A stretch of 64,000 nt of DNA from Mucilaginibacter sp. SJ (GTDB lineage Bacteria > Bacteroidota > Bacteroidia > Sphingobacteriales > Sphingobacteriaceae): the NCBI RefSeq assembly GCF_028993635.1, contig NZ_CP118631.1, positions 1,550,001 through 1,614,000 of the forward strand. The letters run 5' to 3'. Positions within the stretch are counted from its first letter, which is position 1, and every line of letters begins with the position of its first letter. Below are positions 8,033 through 16,320 of the stretch, piece by piece. A model generated the notes under the pieces. The model saw nothing but the letters and a program-made list of their open reading frames with translations, made no database searches and had not been told where the DNA came from. Made by a program: the position numbers and the translations under genes.

Positions 8033-8239
8033 ATGAAAAACACATTTAAATTAGCATTCGTAGCATTAGTTCTTGCAGCATCTTTTTCAGCTTGTAATGG
8101 TGACACCAAAAAAACTGAAGGTGATACTACTACAACTGTAGTTGATTCAACTAAAGTTGTTACCGATTCAACTAAAGTTTCTGCCGACACTACCAAAGCT
8201 GTTACTGATACTACTAAAAAAGACACCACCAAGAAATAA
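8033..8239 (+). CDS. Small lipoprotein with D(S/T)TK repeats
   Basis: The 68-residue protein has a lipoprotein signal (MKNTFKLAFVALVLAASFSAC) with the lipobox Cys at position 21. The remainder is a low-complexity chain of about eight DTTK, DSTK and VTDSTKV units ending in lysines. It is a paralogue of the next gene, and both probably become lipid-anchored extended chains in the envelope. No enzymatic domain is present and the function is unknown. Proximity to an ECF sigma/anti-sigma pair suggests an envelope-stress role, but that is inference. Codon usage in the repeats is restricted (gat/gac-act-acc-aaa), as expected for slippage-prone sequence. Confidence 0.8.
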   Translation: MKNTFKLAFVALVLAASFSACNGDTKKTEGDTTTTVVDSTKVVTDSTKVSADTTKAVTDTTKKDTTKK

Positions 8240-8316
8240 TTATTTCTGATAAAATAGAAAGTAGTTAAATATCATTTTTAATCTTTTTCTATTGATTTTT
8301 TAGTTATCCATCAATA

Positions 8317-8364
8317 AAAAAGGTGACTTGTAATTTTTTTTCAAAATTATGGGTTACCTTTTTT
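8317..8364 (+). terminator. Long hairpin with T-run between the two lipoprotein genes
   Basis: aaaaaaggt pairs with acctttttt, and inside it taatttt pairs with aaaatta, giving a two-part stem followed by a T-run. It would terminate the first lipoprotein transcript. The right half contains the same ttatgggttacctttt box that occurs at 7956-7971. Confidence 0.55.
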
Positions 8365-8417
8365 TATTTCTGGTATTAAGCTGTAAACTATTAAATCACT
8401 TATTAAAAAAATTAAAC

Positions 8418-8618
8418 ATGAAAAATTTCAAATTAGGCTTTTTAGCTTTAGCTATCGCTGTTTCTTTCGCTGCTTGTAAAGGTTCTTCATCATCTTCTTC
8501 TGCTGATTCAACTAAAGCTGATTCTTCTAAAATGGCTGCTGACACTACTAAAGCTGACACTACTAAATCTGATACTACCAAAGCTGACACTACTAAAGCT
8601 GACACTACTAAAAAGTAA
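8418..8618 (+). CDS. Small lipoprotein with DTTKA repeats (paralogue of preceding gene)
   Basis: The 66-residue protein starts MKNFKLGFLALAIAVSFAAC (lipobox Cys20) and continues with a poly-Ser stretch and then ADTTK repeats. The ATG at 8418 is preferred because it gives the same signal peptide as the upstream paralogue. A possible upstream in-frame ATG at 8349 lies within the terminator hairpin and would add a second unnecessary hydrophobic leader. It is followed by a strong terminator. A tandem duplication of the upstream lipoprotein gene, including part of its leader, is the simplest origin. Confidence 0.8.
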   Translation: MKNFKLGFLALAIAVSFAACKGSSSSSSADSTKADSSKMAADTTKADTTKSDTTKADTTKADTTKK

Positions 8619-8634
8619 TCTAACTTTTTATGTT

Positions 8635-8673
8635 AAAAGAACGCCCCCGGTTTTCCGGGGGCGTTCTTTTTTG
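8635..8673 (+). terminator. Strong intrinsic terminator after the lipoprotein pair
   Basis: A perfect 16-bp stem (8635-8650 with 8655-8670, core aacgcccccgg) with a tttt loop ends in a T-run. It lies 16 bp after the stop codon. Confidence 0.93.
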
Positions 8674-8730
8674 CTCAATAATCGCCAAACAATTTCTATT
8701 GGTATTGCTTAATGTGATAAGTAATAAAAT

Positions 8731-9174
8731 ATGAAATATTCTGAATGGAAAACGCTTAGTGCCGATGAGCGTAAAAGTATTGGCTTGCACCGTCATCCAC
8801 ACATACGCACTGCTACCCTTTTTGCCATAGTTTTTGCAATAACATTTATTATTGTAGTGCTTGGCATAAGTAAAAACAGCACAATTCATCTTAACCGCAA
8901 ACCAACTGCGAAGGAAGCTTTTACCATGGCCAAATTATTTGTAAAGGAAGAGCTAAAACAACCTCAAAAAGCAGTTTTTCCTAACAACAGTTTTAAATCG
9001 GTTATTGATACAACAGCCAATAGCTACCAGGTACAATCAACGGTGAAAGTCGAGAACGATAGTGGCAAAATGGAACAATCAGCCTGGAAAGTTGAAATGT
9101 TGTACACTGATGGTGACTGGGCCGAGAAAAATAGCTGGCAAGTTAAAAATATAGACATTGTCCCTCAGCCATAA
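8731..9174 (+). CDS. Hypothetical single-pass membrane protein
   Basis: The 147-residue product has a basic, cytosolic N-terminus of about 26 residues, one strong transmembrane helix (about 27-46, TATLFAIVFAITFIIVVLGI) and a polar C-terminal domain of about 95 residues. The C-terminal part contains VKVENDSG and a run of alternating hydrophobic residues that suggest a small beta-rich extracytoplasmic domain. No family is recognised. It stands between two terminator-bounded neighbours and is probably monocistronic. Confidence 0.7.
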   Translation: MKYSEWKTLSADERKSIGLHRHPHIRTATLFAIVFAITFIIVVLGISKNSTIHLNRKPTAKEAFTMAKLFVKEELKQPQKAVFPNNSFKSVIDTTANSYQVQSTVKVENDSGKMEQSAWKVEMLYTDGDWAEKNSWQVKNIDIVPQP

Positions 9175-9252
9175 AACAAACCTATTAACAGTAATCATAA
9201 AAAAGGAGCAGTTATAAAACTGCCCCCGGTAGTTAATTAATCATCAATAAAT

Positions 9253-9708
9253 TTAGTGAACAGTATCACGCAGGGCTTTAATCTCGTCATGAGCATCAAG
9301 CAGCTCACTTTCCTGTTGACTGATCGTTTCGCGCAGGTAGGCTGGTAAATTTTCATCTTCAAGCGCGGTACGGTATGCTTTTAAAATGGCATCTTCACCA
9401 AATTCGCATTCCTCCAGTACATTATGGGTATCATGCCCGGTAAACGCGGCTTTAACGTCAAGCCAGGCCCTGTGTATTTTGCCGCTGGTGGTTGTACCGG
9501 TTTCAATGTCTTTTCCAAAAGCACTAACCTCTGTACCCAAAGCAAGTCTGTAACCCTGGCTTTGGCCAATAAATCTTGTGAAAAGCGATTTCAGATCGGT
9601 GTCACCATCCTTCAAATCTTTTGAGGCGCGTTGATAGCCCTCAATCCTGTCATTGTTGATCTGTATCAGATCATTTAAAATCTGTACTGTTGCTTGTGTA
9701 TTTTCCAT
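9253..9708 (-). CDS. PA2169-type DUF2383 four-helix-bundle protein
   Basis: The 151-residue, helical and acidic protein matches the DUF2383/PA2169 group: a ferritin-like four-helix bundle with LNDLIQINNDRIEGYQRAS at the start and ESELLDAHDEIKALRD at the end. Family members are often found in stress-related gene sets and their function is unknown. No signal peptide is present, so it is cytosolic. The next gene upstream on the same strand is a 55-residue lipoprotein-like gene, separated by 81 bp. Confidence 0.85.
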   Translation of the reverse strand: MENTQATVQILNDLIQINNDRIEGYQRASKDLKDGDTDLKSLFTRFIGQSQGYRLALGTEVSAFGKDIETGTTTSGKIHRAWLDVKAAFTGHDTHNVLEECEFGEDAILKAYRTALEDENLPAYLRETISQQESELLDAHDEIKALRDTVH

Positions 9709-9789
9709 GATTAGATGTTTTTATATAATATCAACCCCTTTAAAATTAAATTGTTTAATTAATTATATAAAAATTAATCCATAATGAAA

Positions 9790-9957
9790 TTAACTTTTAC
9801 CTCTAAATAAAGAGATCAACCAAATAACAATAGCGATAACAATTATTACAGCTATAATACCGGTTACTGCCCCGGCCTTAAAAATATCGCCTATAACCGA
9901 GCACCCGCTCATTGTTAATAAGGCAAAAATGAATAATAGAAGGTGTGAATTTTTCAT
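9790..9957 (-). CDS. Tiny lipoprotein/membrane protein
   Basis: Reading the minus strand from the ATG at 9957 gives 55 residues: a signal sequence with a lipobox-like MSGC (Cys19), a short GDIFKAGAVTG linker, then a transmembrane helix rich in Ile and Val, ending WLISLFRGKS. Similar tiny proteins with a lipobox and one helix are common in Bacteroidota and are often left unannotated; their function is unknown. It lies upstream of the DUF2383 gene on the same strand, and the two may be co-expressed. A clear stop at 9790 and the organised signal/anchor layout support it as real. Confidence 0.7.
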   Translation of the reverse strand: MKNSHLLLFIFALLTMSGCSVIGDIFKAGAVTGIIAVIIVIAIVIWLISLFRGKS

Positions 9958-10357
9958 GGTTAATGTTTAATAGATAAAGTATGCTGATAGGTCCGTCCCC
10001 GGTTACTATTGATAAAAGAAACGCAATAATCAGGCCTTTTTAACATCAGGCTAACCGGAGGGAACCAATTTCAATAGCGGTATATTTAAGCTGATTAATT
10101 GTATAGGTATGTATACAATAATACCCCCCCGGTTGATAAATAAACTGTCGCTTTTAACCGGAATTTAATCGTCGAAATAATTTCTAAATATTCCGGGAAT
10201 TTTAAAACCAAACACCGCCATTAATCGTTCATATACATAAGTTATAACCAATTAAACATATCAATAATTTATAGAAGGTTACATGTTTACACCGGCTGCC
10301 CTCAGCAGGGGGTGTGTTTATTATAAATAATTTATTAACCATTTATCTCAAACCACT
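9958..10357. other. Gene-free 400-bp divergent intergenic region
   Basis: This AT-rich stretch separates a minus-strand small lipoprotein gene and a plus-strand zinc-ribbon gene. A C-run (ccccccc, about 10123-10129) and a GC-richer imperfect hairpin near 10290-10318 (acacc…ggtgt enclosing ctgc…gcag) are visible. No coding frame with plausible composition was found. Confidence 0.6.
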
Positions 10358-10582
10358 ATGATAATACAGGTACAACCAAACATTCAATGTGAAAACTGCA
10401 TTAAATGCGGTAAAAGGCCTCATGTTGAAGAGCATAAAAAATATTGGGTACTTACATGCCCTAACAAGAGCTGCAAAAATTTTGTAAAAGCGCTCACCAT
10501 CGACTTTGCCACCTGGAACCGGCTTAACAAAAAGGCCAATGAAATACCGGCTACAACTGAAACCTTAAAACGCACCGCTTAA
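10358..10582 (+). CDS. Small Cys-rich (zinc-ribbon-like) protein
   Basis: The 74-residue product has five cysteines, C11, C14, C17, C34 and C39, arranged CxxCxxC…CPNKSC, a pattern suited to binding one zinc. The remainder is basic and polar, with a short helical C-terminus. No enzyme motif is present. It may be a nucleic-acid-binding or adaptor protein, but no named family is recognised. It stands alone upstream of the ABC ATPase gene with a 97-bp gap. Confidence 0.7.
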   Translation: MIIQVQPNIQCENCIKCGKRPHVEEHKKYWVLTCPNKSCKNFVKALTIDFATWNRLNKKANEIPATTETLKRTA

Positions 10583-10679
10583 TTACAGGAGAAGGATCGT
10601 AAATCCCATAAATCCACAAAATTTTTTTTTGGCTTTAACTCAGATGAGTACATTTACGCGCTACTCTACTGGTTAAGCT

Positions 10680-12182
10680 ATGACAAATGCACTTCTATCA
10701 ATAAATAAAGCGACTGTACGTTTTTTAAACACAACATTATTTACCGGCTTAAGCTTTAGTATAAAAAAAGGCGAAAGCTGGGCCCTTATCGGCGAAAGCG
10801 GATCGGGTAAAAGTGCCCTGCTACAAACCATAGCCGGGCGTTTTAATATCACAGGCGGTGAAATAGATTATCATTTCTGGAATGATTACTCCAAATTTTT
10901 CAGAGCCGGTGATATTGCCACGCCACATAAGCTTATAGCCCTGGTTGAGCCTAAACATCATTTCCGCAATCTTTCAAACACCACTGATTTCTACTACCAG
11001 CAACGCTATAATTCTTCCGATTCGGAAGATGCGCTTACCGTTGCAGATTATCTTAATACGATACCACATTTTCCAGGCACCCATACATCCTGGACATTTG
11101 AAAGAGTAGTTTCATTATTACGGCTCGAACCACTGCTCAATAAACAGATCATTAAACTATCAAACGGCGAAACCAAACGCCTGATGCTGGCAGCCGCCCT
11201 GCTTAAAAATCCGGTACTATTAATGCTCGACAGCCCCCTAACCGGCCTGGATGTAAAAACCCGCGAAGAATTTAATGGTATTATTGAGCAAATCATGGCA
11301 TCAGGTGTTAACATGATAATGGCCACCTCTATCCATGAAATCCCAACAGCTATTACCCATGTGGCCGTGTTAAGCAAAGGGGTTATTATACACGAAAGTC
11401 AAAAACAGGATTTTAAAGCAGAACTTTTTGAGCAGGATAAAAGCGATACGATTGATACCAATGAATTGAATGCCTTACTCAACATCGATAAAAACCCTGC
11501 CACTTATAACCACATTGTAAAAGTGGATAAGGTACACATTCAATATGGCGATAAGGTGGTGCTGGATGATGTAAACTGGCAGATTAACCCTGGAGAACAT
11601 TGGGCTTTGCTGGGTCCTAACGGGGCCGGCAAGTCAACGTTGCTAAGCTTAATCAACGGAGATAATCCGCAGGCCTATGCTAACAACATTATTTTATTTG
11701 ATAAAAAACGCGGGACAGGCGAAAGCATCTGGGACATCAAAAAAAAGATCGGCTTCGTATCGCCCGAGCTGCACCAGTATTTCCCTACCGATAACAGCTG
11801 TTTGCAGGTAATCGAGTCGGGTTATTACGATACCCTCGGCTTATTCAGGCCAAGCAATAAAGACCGTGCAGAAATTGCTTTACGGTGGATGAAGGCTTTG
11901 GAAATTGAAAAGTACGCCCGTGTATTACTCAAAAACATCCCGGCAAGTGCGCAACGCCTCTGTCTGCTGGCCCGGGCACTCATTAAAAACCCGGCACTGC
12001 TTATTTTTGATGAACCCTGCCAGGGAATGGACGATCATCAGCAACTCCACTTTAAAAACCTGGTTGATACCATTTGCAGCCTGGGTAATGTTACGCTTAT
12101 TTATGTTACCCACTATCAGCATGAAATACCCAACAGTGTTGACAAGGTTTTGAGGTTGGATAAGGGAAAGGTAGTTTTTTAA
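10680..12182 (+). CDS. Tandem ATP-binding cassette protein (ModF-like)
   Basis: The 500-residue protein contains two ABC ATPase domains and no membrane segment. Domain 1 has Walker A GESGSGKS (38-45), signature LSNGETKR and Walker B VLLMLDSP. Domain 2 has Walker A GPNGAGKST (312-320) and Walker B ALLIFDEP, but its signature region reads IPASAQRL and lacks the LSGGQ consensus, so one composite ATP site is degenerate. The layout resembles E. coli ModF. No permease or binding protein is nearby, so a transport role is uncertain and a cytosolic regulatory role is possible. Confidence 0.85.
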   Translation: MTNALLSINKATVRFLNTTLFTGLSFSIKKGESWALIGESGSGKSALLQTIAGRFNITGGEIDYHFWNDYSKFFRAGDIATPHKLIALVEPKHHFRNLSNTTDFYYQQRYNSSDSEDALTVADYLNTIPHFPGTHTSWTFERVVSLLRLEPLLNKQIIKLSNGETKRLMLAAALLKNPVLLMLDSPLTGLDVKTREEFNGIIEQIMASGVNMIMATSIHEIPTAITHVAVLSKGVIIHESQKQDFKAELFEQDKSDTIDTNELNALLNIDKNPATYNHIVKVDKVHIQYGDKVVLDDVNWQINPGEHWALLGPNGAGKSTLLSLINGDNPQAYANNIILFDKKRGTGESIWDIKKKIGFVSPELHQYFPTDNSCLQVIESGYYDTLGLFRPSNKDRAEIALRWMKALEIEKYARVLLKNIPASAQRLCLLARALIKNPALLIFDEPCQGMDDHQQLHFKNLVDTICSLGNVTLIYVTHYQHEIPNSVDKVLRLDKGKVVF

Positions 12183-12280
12183 GCTGAAAGCCAAAAGTTG
12201 AAAGCCGAAAGCGAAAAGCTAAAAGCTAAAGGAATAACAAGCTTTGGGCTTTCTGCTTTAGGCTTTACGCTTCCTTTCTA
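12183..12280. repeat. gaaagc-word inverted repeat
   Basis: The left part (12183-12229) strings together gctgaaagcc, gttgaaagcc and gcgaaaagc words. The right part (12241-12279) is rich in the complements gctttgggctttctgcttt and ggctttacgc. Arms are imperfect and differ by word insertions. It separates two co-directional genes. Confidence 0.7.
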
Positions 12281-12331
12281 TCTTTTTTGTCAATTATTTC
12301 ACGGCCGCTAAAATCAAATTACCAACTTGCG

Positions 12332-12339
12332 TATATTTG
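12332..12339 (+). promoter_or_regulatory. TAnnTTTG -7 element upstream of mqnC
   Basis: TATATTTG ends 6 bases before the ATG at 12346, matching the Bacteroidota -7 consensus. It supports the start chosen for mqnC and suggests a very short or absent leader. Confidence 0.55.
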
Positions 12340-12345
12340 CGTGAT

Positions 12346-13470
12346 ATGAATACAGCCGATCTGTTGCAGCGCGCGTTGCGGTTTGATTTTTTAACGCTTG
12401 AAGAAGGCGTTTACCTGTATAACAACGCCTCTACTGCCGAGTTGATGTACACCGCCAATGAGCTTCGTAAAATACAGGTTCCGCATGGCAAGGTTACCTG
12501 GCAAATTGACCGTAATGTTAACACTACCAATGTTTGTATAGCCAATTGCAAGTTTTGTAATTTCTTTCGCCGCCCCGGTCATGAGGAAAGTTATATTACT
12601 GATATTGAAACTTATAAAAAGAAGATCGAGGAAACATTTCGGTACGGCGGCGATCAACTGCTGTTACAGGGCGGGCATCACCCCGATCTTGGCTTAAAAT
12701 TTTATACCGACCTGTTTCGCGAACTGAAACAGCTTTATCCGAAATTAAAATTGCATTCATTAGGTCCGCCGGAAATTGCACACGTTGCCAAATTGGAGAG
12801 CATGCCGCATATTGAGGTACTAAGAGCAATGAAGGAAGCAGGCCTGGATTCATTACCGGGTGCCGGTGCCGAGATCCTGAACGACCGCGTGCGCCGCCTG
12901 ATATCAAAAGGCAAATGCGGCGGTAAGGAATGGCTTGATGTAATGCGTGCCGCTCACCAGCTTAACCTGCCAACATCCGCTACGATGATGTTTGGCCATA
13001 TTGAAACTATTGAAGAGCGCTTTGAGCATTTGGTTTGGATCCGCGAAGTACAGGCCGAAAAACCTGAAGGTAACTATGGTTTTATAGCATTTATCCCCTG
13101 GCCTTTCCAGGATGATGGTACCCTCTTACGTAAAGTACGCGGTATCACCAATAATGTAACCGGCGATGAATATATCCGCATGATTGCATTGAGCCGTATC
13201 ATGCTGCCCAACATTAAAAATATCCAGGCTTCGTGGCTTACTGTTGGTAAGCAGGTTGCTCAGCTGTGCCTACATGCAGGTGCAAACGATTTTGGCTCTA
13301 TCATGATTGAAGAAAACGTTGTATCCGCAGCCGGTGCACCTCACAGGTTTACGGCTAAAGGTATCCAGGAATCCATAAAAGAAGCCGGCTTTGAGCCCCA
13401 GCTTCGTACCCAGAGATACGAGTGGCGCGAAATCCCCGTTGAAATTGAAGAACAGGTTATAAATTACTAA
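12346..13470 (+). CDS. mqnC: Cyclic dehypoxanthine futalosine synthase MqnC
   Basis: MqnC is a radical SAM enzyme that cyclises dehypoxanthine futalosine in the futalosine route to menaquinone. The 374-residue product shows the cluster motif CIANCKFC (C64, C68, C71), LLQGGHHPDLGL, the SLPGAGAEIL segment and the C-terminal NDFGSIMIEENVV, all typical of MqnC. MqnE has different sequences at these places. A TTG at 12337 could extend the frame by three residues, but it lies inside the -7 element, so ATG 12346 is preferred. Other mqn genes are not in the window. Confidence 0.93.
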   Translation: MNTADLLQRALRFDFLTLEEGVYLYNNASTAELMYTANELRKIQVPHGKVTWQIDRNVNTTNVCIANCKFCNFFRRPGHEESYITDIETYKKKIEETFRYGGDQLLLQGGHHPDLGLKFYTDLFRELKQLYPKLKLHSLGPPEIAHVAKLESMPHIEVLRAMKEAGLDSLPGAGAEILNDRVRRLISKGKCGGKEWLDVMRAAHQLNLPTSATMMFGHIETIEERFEHLVWIREVQAEKPEGNYGFIAFIPWPFQDDGTLLRKVRGITNNVTGDEYIRMIALSRIMLPNIKNIQASWLTVGKQVAQLCLHAGANDFGSIMIEENVVSAAGAPHRFTAKGIQESIKEAGFEPQLRTQRYEWREIPVEIEEQVINY

Positions 13471-13482
13471 GTTACCAGTATG

Positions 13483-13544
13483 CAGTGGCAGTTTGCAGTT
13501 GAAACAAGATTAACTGCCAACTGCAAACTATCAACTGCCAACTG
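13483..13544. repeat. Short inverted repeat of ggcagtttgcagttg words before scpB
   Basis: The left arm (13483-13501) and right arm (13518-13544) are complementary apart from a one-base and an eight-base word insertion in the right arm. The words are the same as at 2407-2566. The right arm ends 6 bases before the scpB ATG. Confidence 0.85.
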
Positions 13545-13550
13545 AACAAA

Positions 13551-14102
13551 ATGGAACAATACATAGAGGCCCTAATTTTTGCATCAGAGCAGGCAATCCG
13601 GTTGGAGGAGATCATCTATTGCCTCCAGGCTGCTTTTGAGCGTGATTTTACCAGCGAAGAAGTAACCGATGCCATAGGCAGGATCCACGAAAAATATCAG
13701 CATCATAGTTTAGCTATTGAGCTGGTTAAAATTGGCAATGGCTATCAATTCCTTACTAAAAAGGAATATCACGCTGTTATTAACCTTTTGCAACTGCAGC
13801 GGTCAAAGAAAAAACTAAGCCAGGCGGCTTTGGAAACTCTGGCTATCATTGCCTACAAACAACCCGTAACTAAGCCCGATATAGAGCAGATCAGGGGTGT
13901 AAACTGCGATTATTCGATCCAAAAGTTACTCGAAAAAGAGCTAATAGCTATAATTGGCAAATCAGAAGGGCTTGGAAAACCTATCCTTTATGGTACAAGT
14001 GCTTTGTTTATGGACTATTTTGGCATTAACAGTATTGAGGAATTACCTCAACTTAAGGACTTTACAAACAATACCGCTACCATTGGCGAGCAATCAGAAT
14101 AA
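13551..14102 (+). CDS. scpB: Segregation and condensation protein B (ScpB)
   Basis: ScpB is the winged-helix kleisin partner subunit of the SMC-ScpAB condensin that compacts and segregates chromosomes. The 183-residue product begins EQYIEALIFASEQ and has the conserved winged-helix segment LETLAIIAYKQPVT (94-107) followed by KPDIEQIRGV. Length matches the family. scpA and smc are not adjacent. An inverted-repeat arm ends only 6 bases before the ATG, so the repeat must form part of its leader or promoter. Confidence 0.95.
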   Translation: MEQYIEALIFASEQAIRLEEIIYCLQAAFERDFTSEEVTDAIGRIHEKYQHHSLAIELVKIGNGYQFLTKKEYHAVINLLQLQRSKKKLSQAALETLAIIAYKQPVTKPDIEQIRGVNCDYSIQKLLEKELIAIIGKSEGLGKPILYGTSALFMDYFGINSIEELPQLKDFTNNTATIGEQSE

Positions 14103-14242
14103 TTTTAATTTCTGTTTTAAAAAAAACCATTTTTCATTATTTTTACTATTGAATCAATAGGGTAAAAGATTTTAGAAACGCTTTTCTTTATCTGATTTTA
14201 ATTATTATTATTGACAAAGTTTAATTTATAAAATCCATTACA

Positions 14243-14437
14243 ATGGGAGCGCCAAAGAAACCGAACACTAAAAAGATCGAAAACTCAGATAATGATCCTG
14301 ATGATGATGATGAGTTTGACCCAAAAGTGAAAAAGAAGGTAGTTGATGACGATGATGATGATTTTGACGGACCATTAGATGATGATCTGGGCAGGGGTTA
14401 CGAGTCATTCGATGACGACGACGAAGACGACTATTAA
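14243..14437 (+). CDS. Small highly acidic protein
   Basis: The 64-residue product starts with a basic segment (GAPKKPNTKKIE) and continues with long Asp/Glu runs, giving a strongly negative tail. The composition is near that of histone-chaperone-like or nucleic-acid-mimic tails, but no domain can be named. A clear terminator follows, which together with the clean frame supports expression. Similar acidic short proteins are widespread in Sphingobacteriaceae (recalled, not checked). Function unknown. Confidence 0.7.
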   Translation: MGAPKKPNTKKIENSDNDPDDDDEFDPKVKKKVVDDDDDDFDGPLDDDLGRGYESFDDDDEDDY

Positions 14438-14463
14438 TTCTTTTTAATACATAACATTTTACA

Positions 14464-14497
14464 AAGCATTCAGACTATGCCTCTGGATGCTTTTTTT
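14464..14497 (+). terminator. Intrinsic terminator after the acidic protein gene
   Basis: aagcattcaga pairs with tctggatgctt (one G:T pair) and is followed by seven Ts. Confidence 0.85.
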
Positions 14498-14522
14498 ATT
14501 ATCTACCGGTAGCGTACAATAA

Positions 14523-15644
14523 ATGAAAGTAACAGAAGTAAAGGATAAAGCAACAAAAAAGGCTTTTTTAGATGTGGCCCGCATCATTTATAAAGATGAC
14601 GATAACTGGGTTTGCCCGCTTGATAATGATATTGAAGCTGTATTTAACCCGGCAAAAAACAACTTTCATCAACATGGTAAATGTACCCGTTGGATCCTGA
14701 CAGATGACAATGGCCATCTAATTGGCCGGGTTGCTGCTTTTATTAATGAAAAAAAAGCATACAATTACGAGCAGCCAACCGGCGGCATGGGTTTTTTTGA
14801 GTGTATTGATAACAAAGAAGCTGCCTTTCTTTTATTTGATACCGCCAAAAACTGGCTCAGGGAAAACGGCATGAAAGCCATGGACGGCCCCATCAACTTT
14901 GGCGAAAACGACAATTTCTGGGGTTTGCTGGTTGAGGGTTTCAGCCCTCCCTCCTATGGCATGAACTATAATCATCCGTATTACCAGGCCTTTTTTGATG
15001 AATACGGCTTTAAAACCCAGTACGCGCAGATCACTAACCATGTTGACGCACATAAACCTTTCCCCGAGCGGTTTACCAAAATAGCTAATTGGGTAGCCAA
15101 AAAGCCAGGGTACGATTTCAGGCATTTTGAAATAAAGAAAATAGAAAAATTCGCGGCTGACTTCATTGAGGTCTACAACGATGGATGGAAAGATTTTGAA
15201 AACTTCGTTCCCATTACATACGATACGATCATGGAAAGCTTCGAAAAAATGAAGCCCCTGATGGACGAAAAATTGATCTGGTTTGCTTATGTTGATGATG
15301 AACCGGCATCTTTTATGATCATTTTACCCGATGCTAACCAGATGCTTAAACCGCTAAACGGCAAACTTAACCTGATAGGTAAGCTCAAATTTTTATACTA
15401 CCGTTGGAAAGGTGTATCCCGCATGCGGGCTATTGTGATGGGCACGAAACAAAAGTATCAAAAGCACGGCCTCGAGTCGGCAATGTTTATAAAATTAAAG
15501 GAATATGTATTGCCTCTCAAGCGTTATGATGAGCTTGAACTATCCTGGGTAGGCGATTTTAACGACAAAATGATAGCCATCCACGAAGCAGTTGGTGCTA
15601 CATTTGGCAAAAAGCATTTAACAATGCGTTACATTTTTGATTAG
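14523..15644 (+). CDS. GNAT-like acyltransferase family protein (YghO-like)
   Basis: The 373-residue cytosolic protein resembles the YghO-like group of GNAT-fold proteins, sometimes mislabelled GTP cyclohydrolase. It has an N-terminal acyltransferase-like region (about 1-170, including GRVAAFINEK and MDGPINFGENDNFWGLL) and a second half (190-373) with LELSWVGDFNDKM near the C-terminus, followed by a terminal beta strand. This suggests two fused GNAT-like domains. The substrate is unknown. It lies between a terminator and a convergent XRE regulator gene and is probably monocistronic. Confidence 0.75.
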   Translation: MKVTEVKDKATKKAFLDVARIIYKDDDNWVCPLDNDIEAVFNPAKNNFHQHGKCTRWILTDDNGHLIGRVAAFINEKKAYNYEQPTGGMGFFECIDNKEAAFLLFDTAKNWLRENGMKAMDGPINFGENDNFWGLLVEGFSPPSYGMNYNHPYYQAFFDEYGFKTQYAQITNHVDAHKPFPERFTKIANWVAKKPGYDFRHFEIKKIEKFAADFIEVYNDGWKDFENFVPITYDTIMESFEKMKPLMDEKLIWFAYVDDEPASFMIILPDANQMLKPLNGKLNLIGKLKFLYYRWKGVSRMRAIVMGTKQKYQKHGLESAMFIKLKEYVLPLKRYDELELSWVGDFNDKMIAIHEAVGATFGKKHLTMRYIFD

Positions 15645-15667
15645 CCCGGCCAAACCGGGCCACCAAA

Positions 15668-16009
15668 TTATGCGGTTACTTTTGAATGTCGAAGTTCTTC
15701 AAATAGCTCAATTACTTTTTTCTGCAAATCAATTACTTCAGTTTCACGGTCCATCAAGCGTTTGTTAACGGTTTCCAGCTCGTTTACAAATTTTTGATCC
15801 TGCTCGGCATCATTAAATGTAAGCAACTGAACTACTGACATTTCAAACAGGTTTGCTATCTGCTCAAGCCTTGATAAATTAATATCTGTGATCCCTGTTT
15901 CAATCTTTGAGAAAGCAGGAATTGAAATATCCAGTCTCTTTGCAACATCCTCCTGGCTCCACCCCTTTTGATGACGTAATAATCTGATTTTTTTTCCGAG
16001 AGTTTTCAT
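15668..16009 (-). CDS. XRE-family transcriptional regulator with C-terminal coiled coil
   Basis: The 113-residue protein has an N-terminal Cro/C1-type helix-turn-helix (about 5-62; WSQEDVAKRLDISIPAFSKIETG) followed by a heptad-rich tail (about 70-108), probably a dimerising coiled coil. It is likely a cytosolic repressor or activator with unknown targets. The 311-bp region upstream, shared with the divergent Rrf2 gene, is the obvious place for its own operator. Confidence 0.88.
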   Translation of the reverse strand: MKTLGKKIRLLRHQKGWSQEDVAKRLDISIPAFSKIETGITDINLSRLEQIANLFEMSVVQLLTFNDAEQDQKFVNELETVNKRLMDRETEVIDLQKKVIELFEELRHSKVTA

Positions 16010-16320
16010 TTGGTTAAATTAATAGTGTAGGTTTCGCAAAAGTTAATTACTTTACAATAATATTTATTATCACGCTAATTATCAACTAATTTGCGTAAAA
16101 TTTTATTTTAAAGTGTAGTTAATTATTGCGATTGGCAAATCCCTTAAATTAAAGCAAATAAATCATTCTAAAACATACCTGCTACACGGTATTTTTTTCG
16201 AGTAATTCAGACGCCGGATTTTCATCCCATTGTAATTTAGTGCGCAAAAAAGCGTAAAAAATTCTTCTTTTTAAAATTAAAATTTCACCTTTGTACTGTA
16301 ATATTTTTTATTACAGATAA
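16010..16320. promoter_or_regulatory. Divergent promoter region between XRE and Rrf2 regulators
   Basis: This 311-bp AT-rich stretch has no gene. Two similar stretches, gtgtaggtttcgcaaaagttaatta near the XRE start and gtgtagttaattattgcga about 90 bp further right, share agtgtag and ttaatta words and may be regulator sites. Confidence 0.4.

Noticed and set aside
8349..8417. Upstream in-frame ATG extending the second lipoprotein by 23 residues
   Set aside because: It lies within a terminator-type hairpin and would place a second hydrophobic leader before a normal lipoprotein signal that matches the paralogue.
10290..10318. GC-richer hairpin in the gap before the zinc-ribbon gene
   Set aside because: The stem is interrupted and no T-run or conserved motif follows, so neither terminator nor RNA gene is called.
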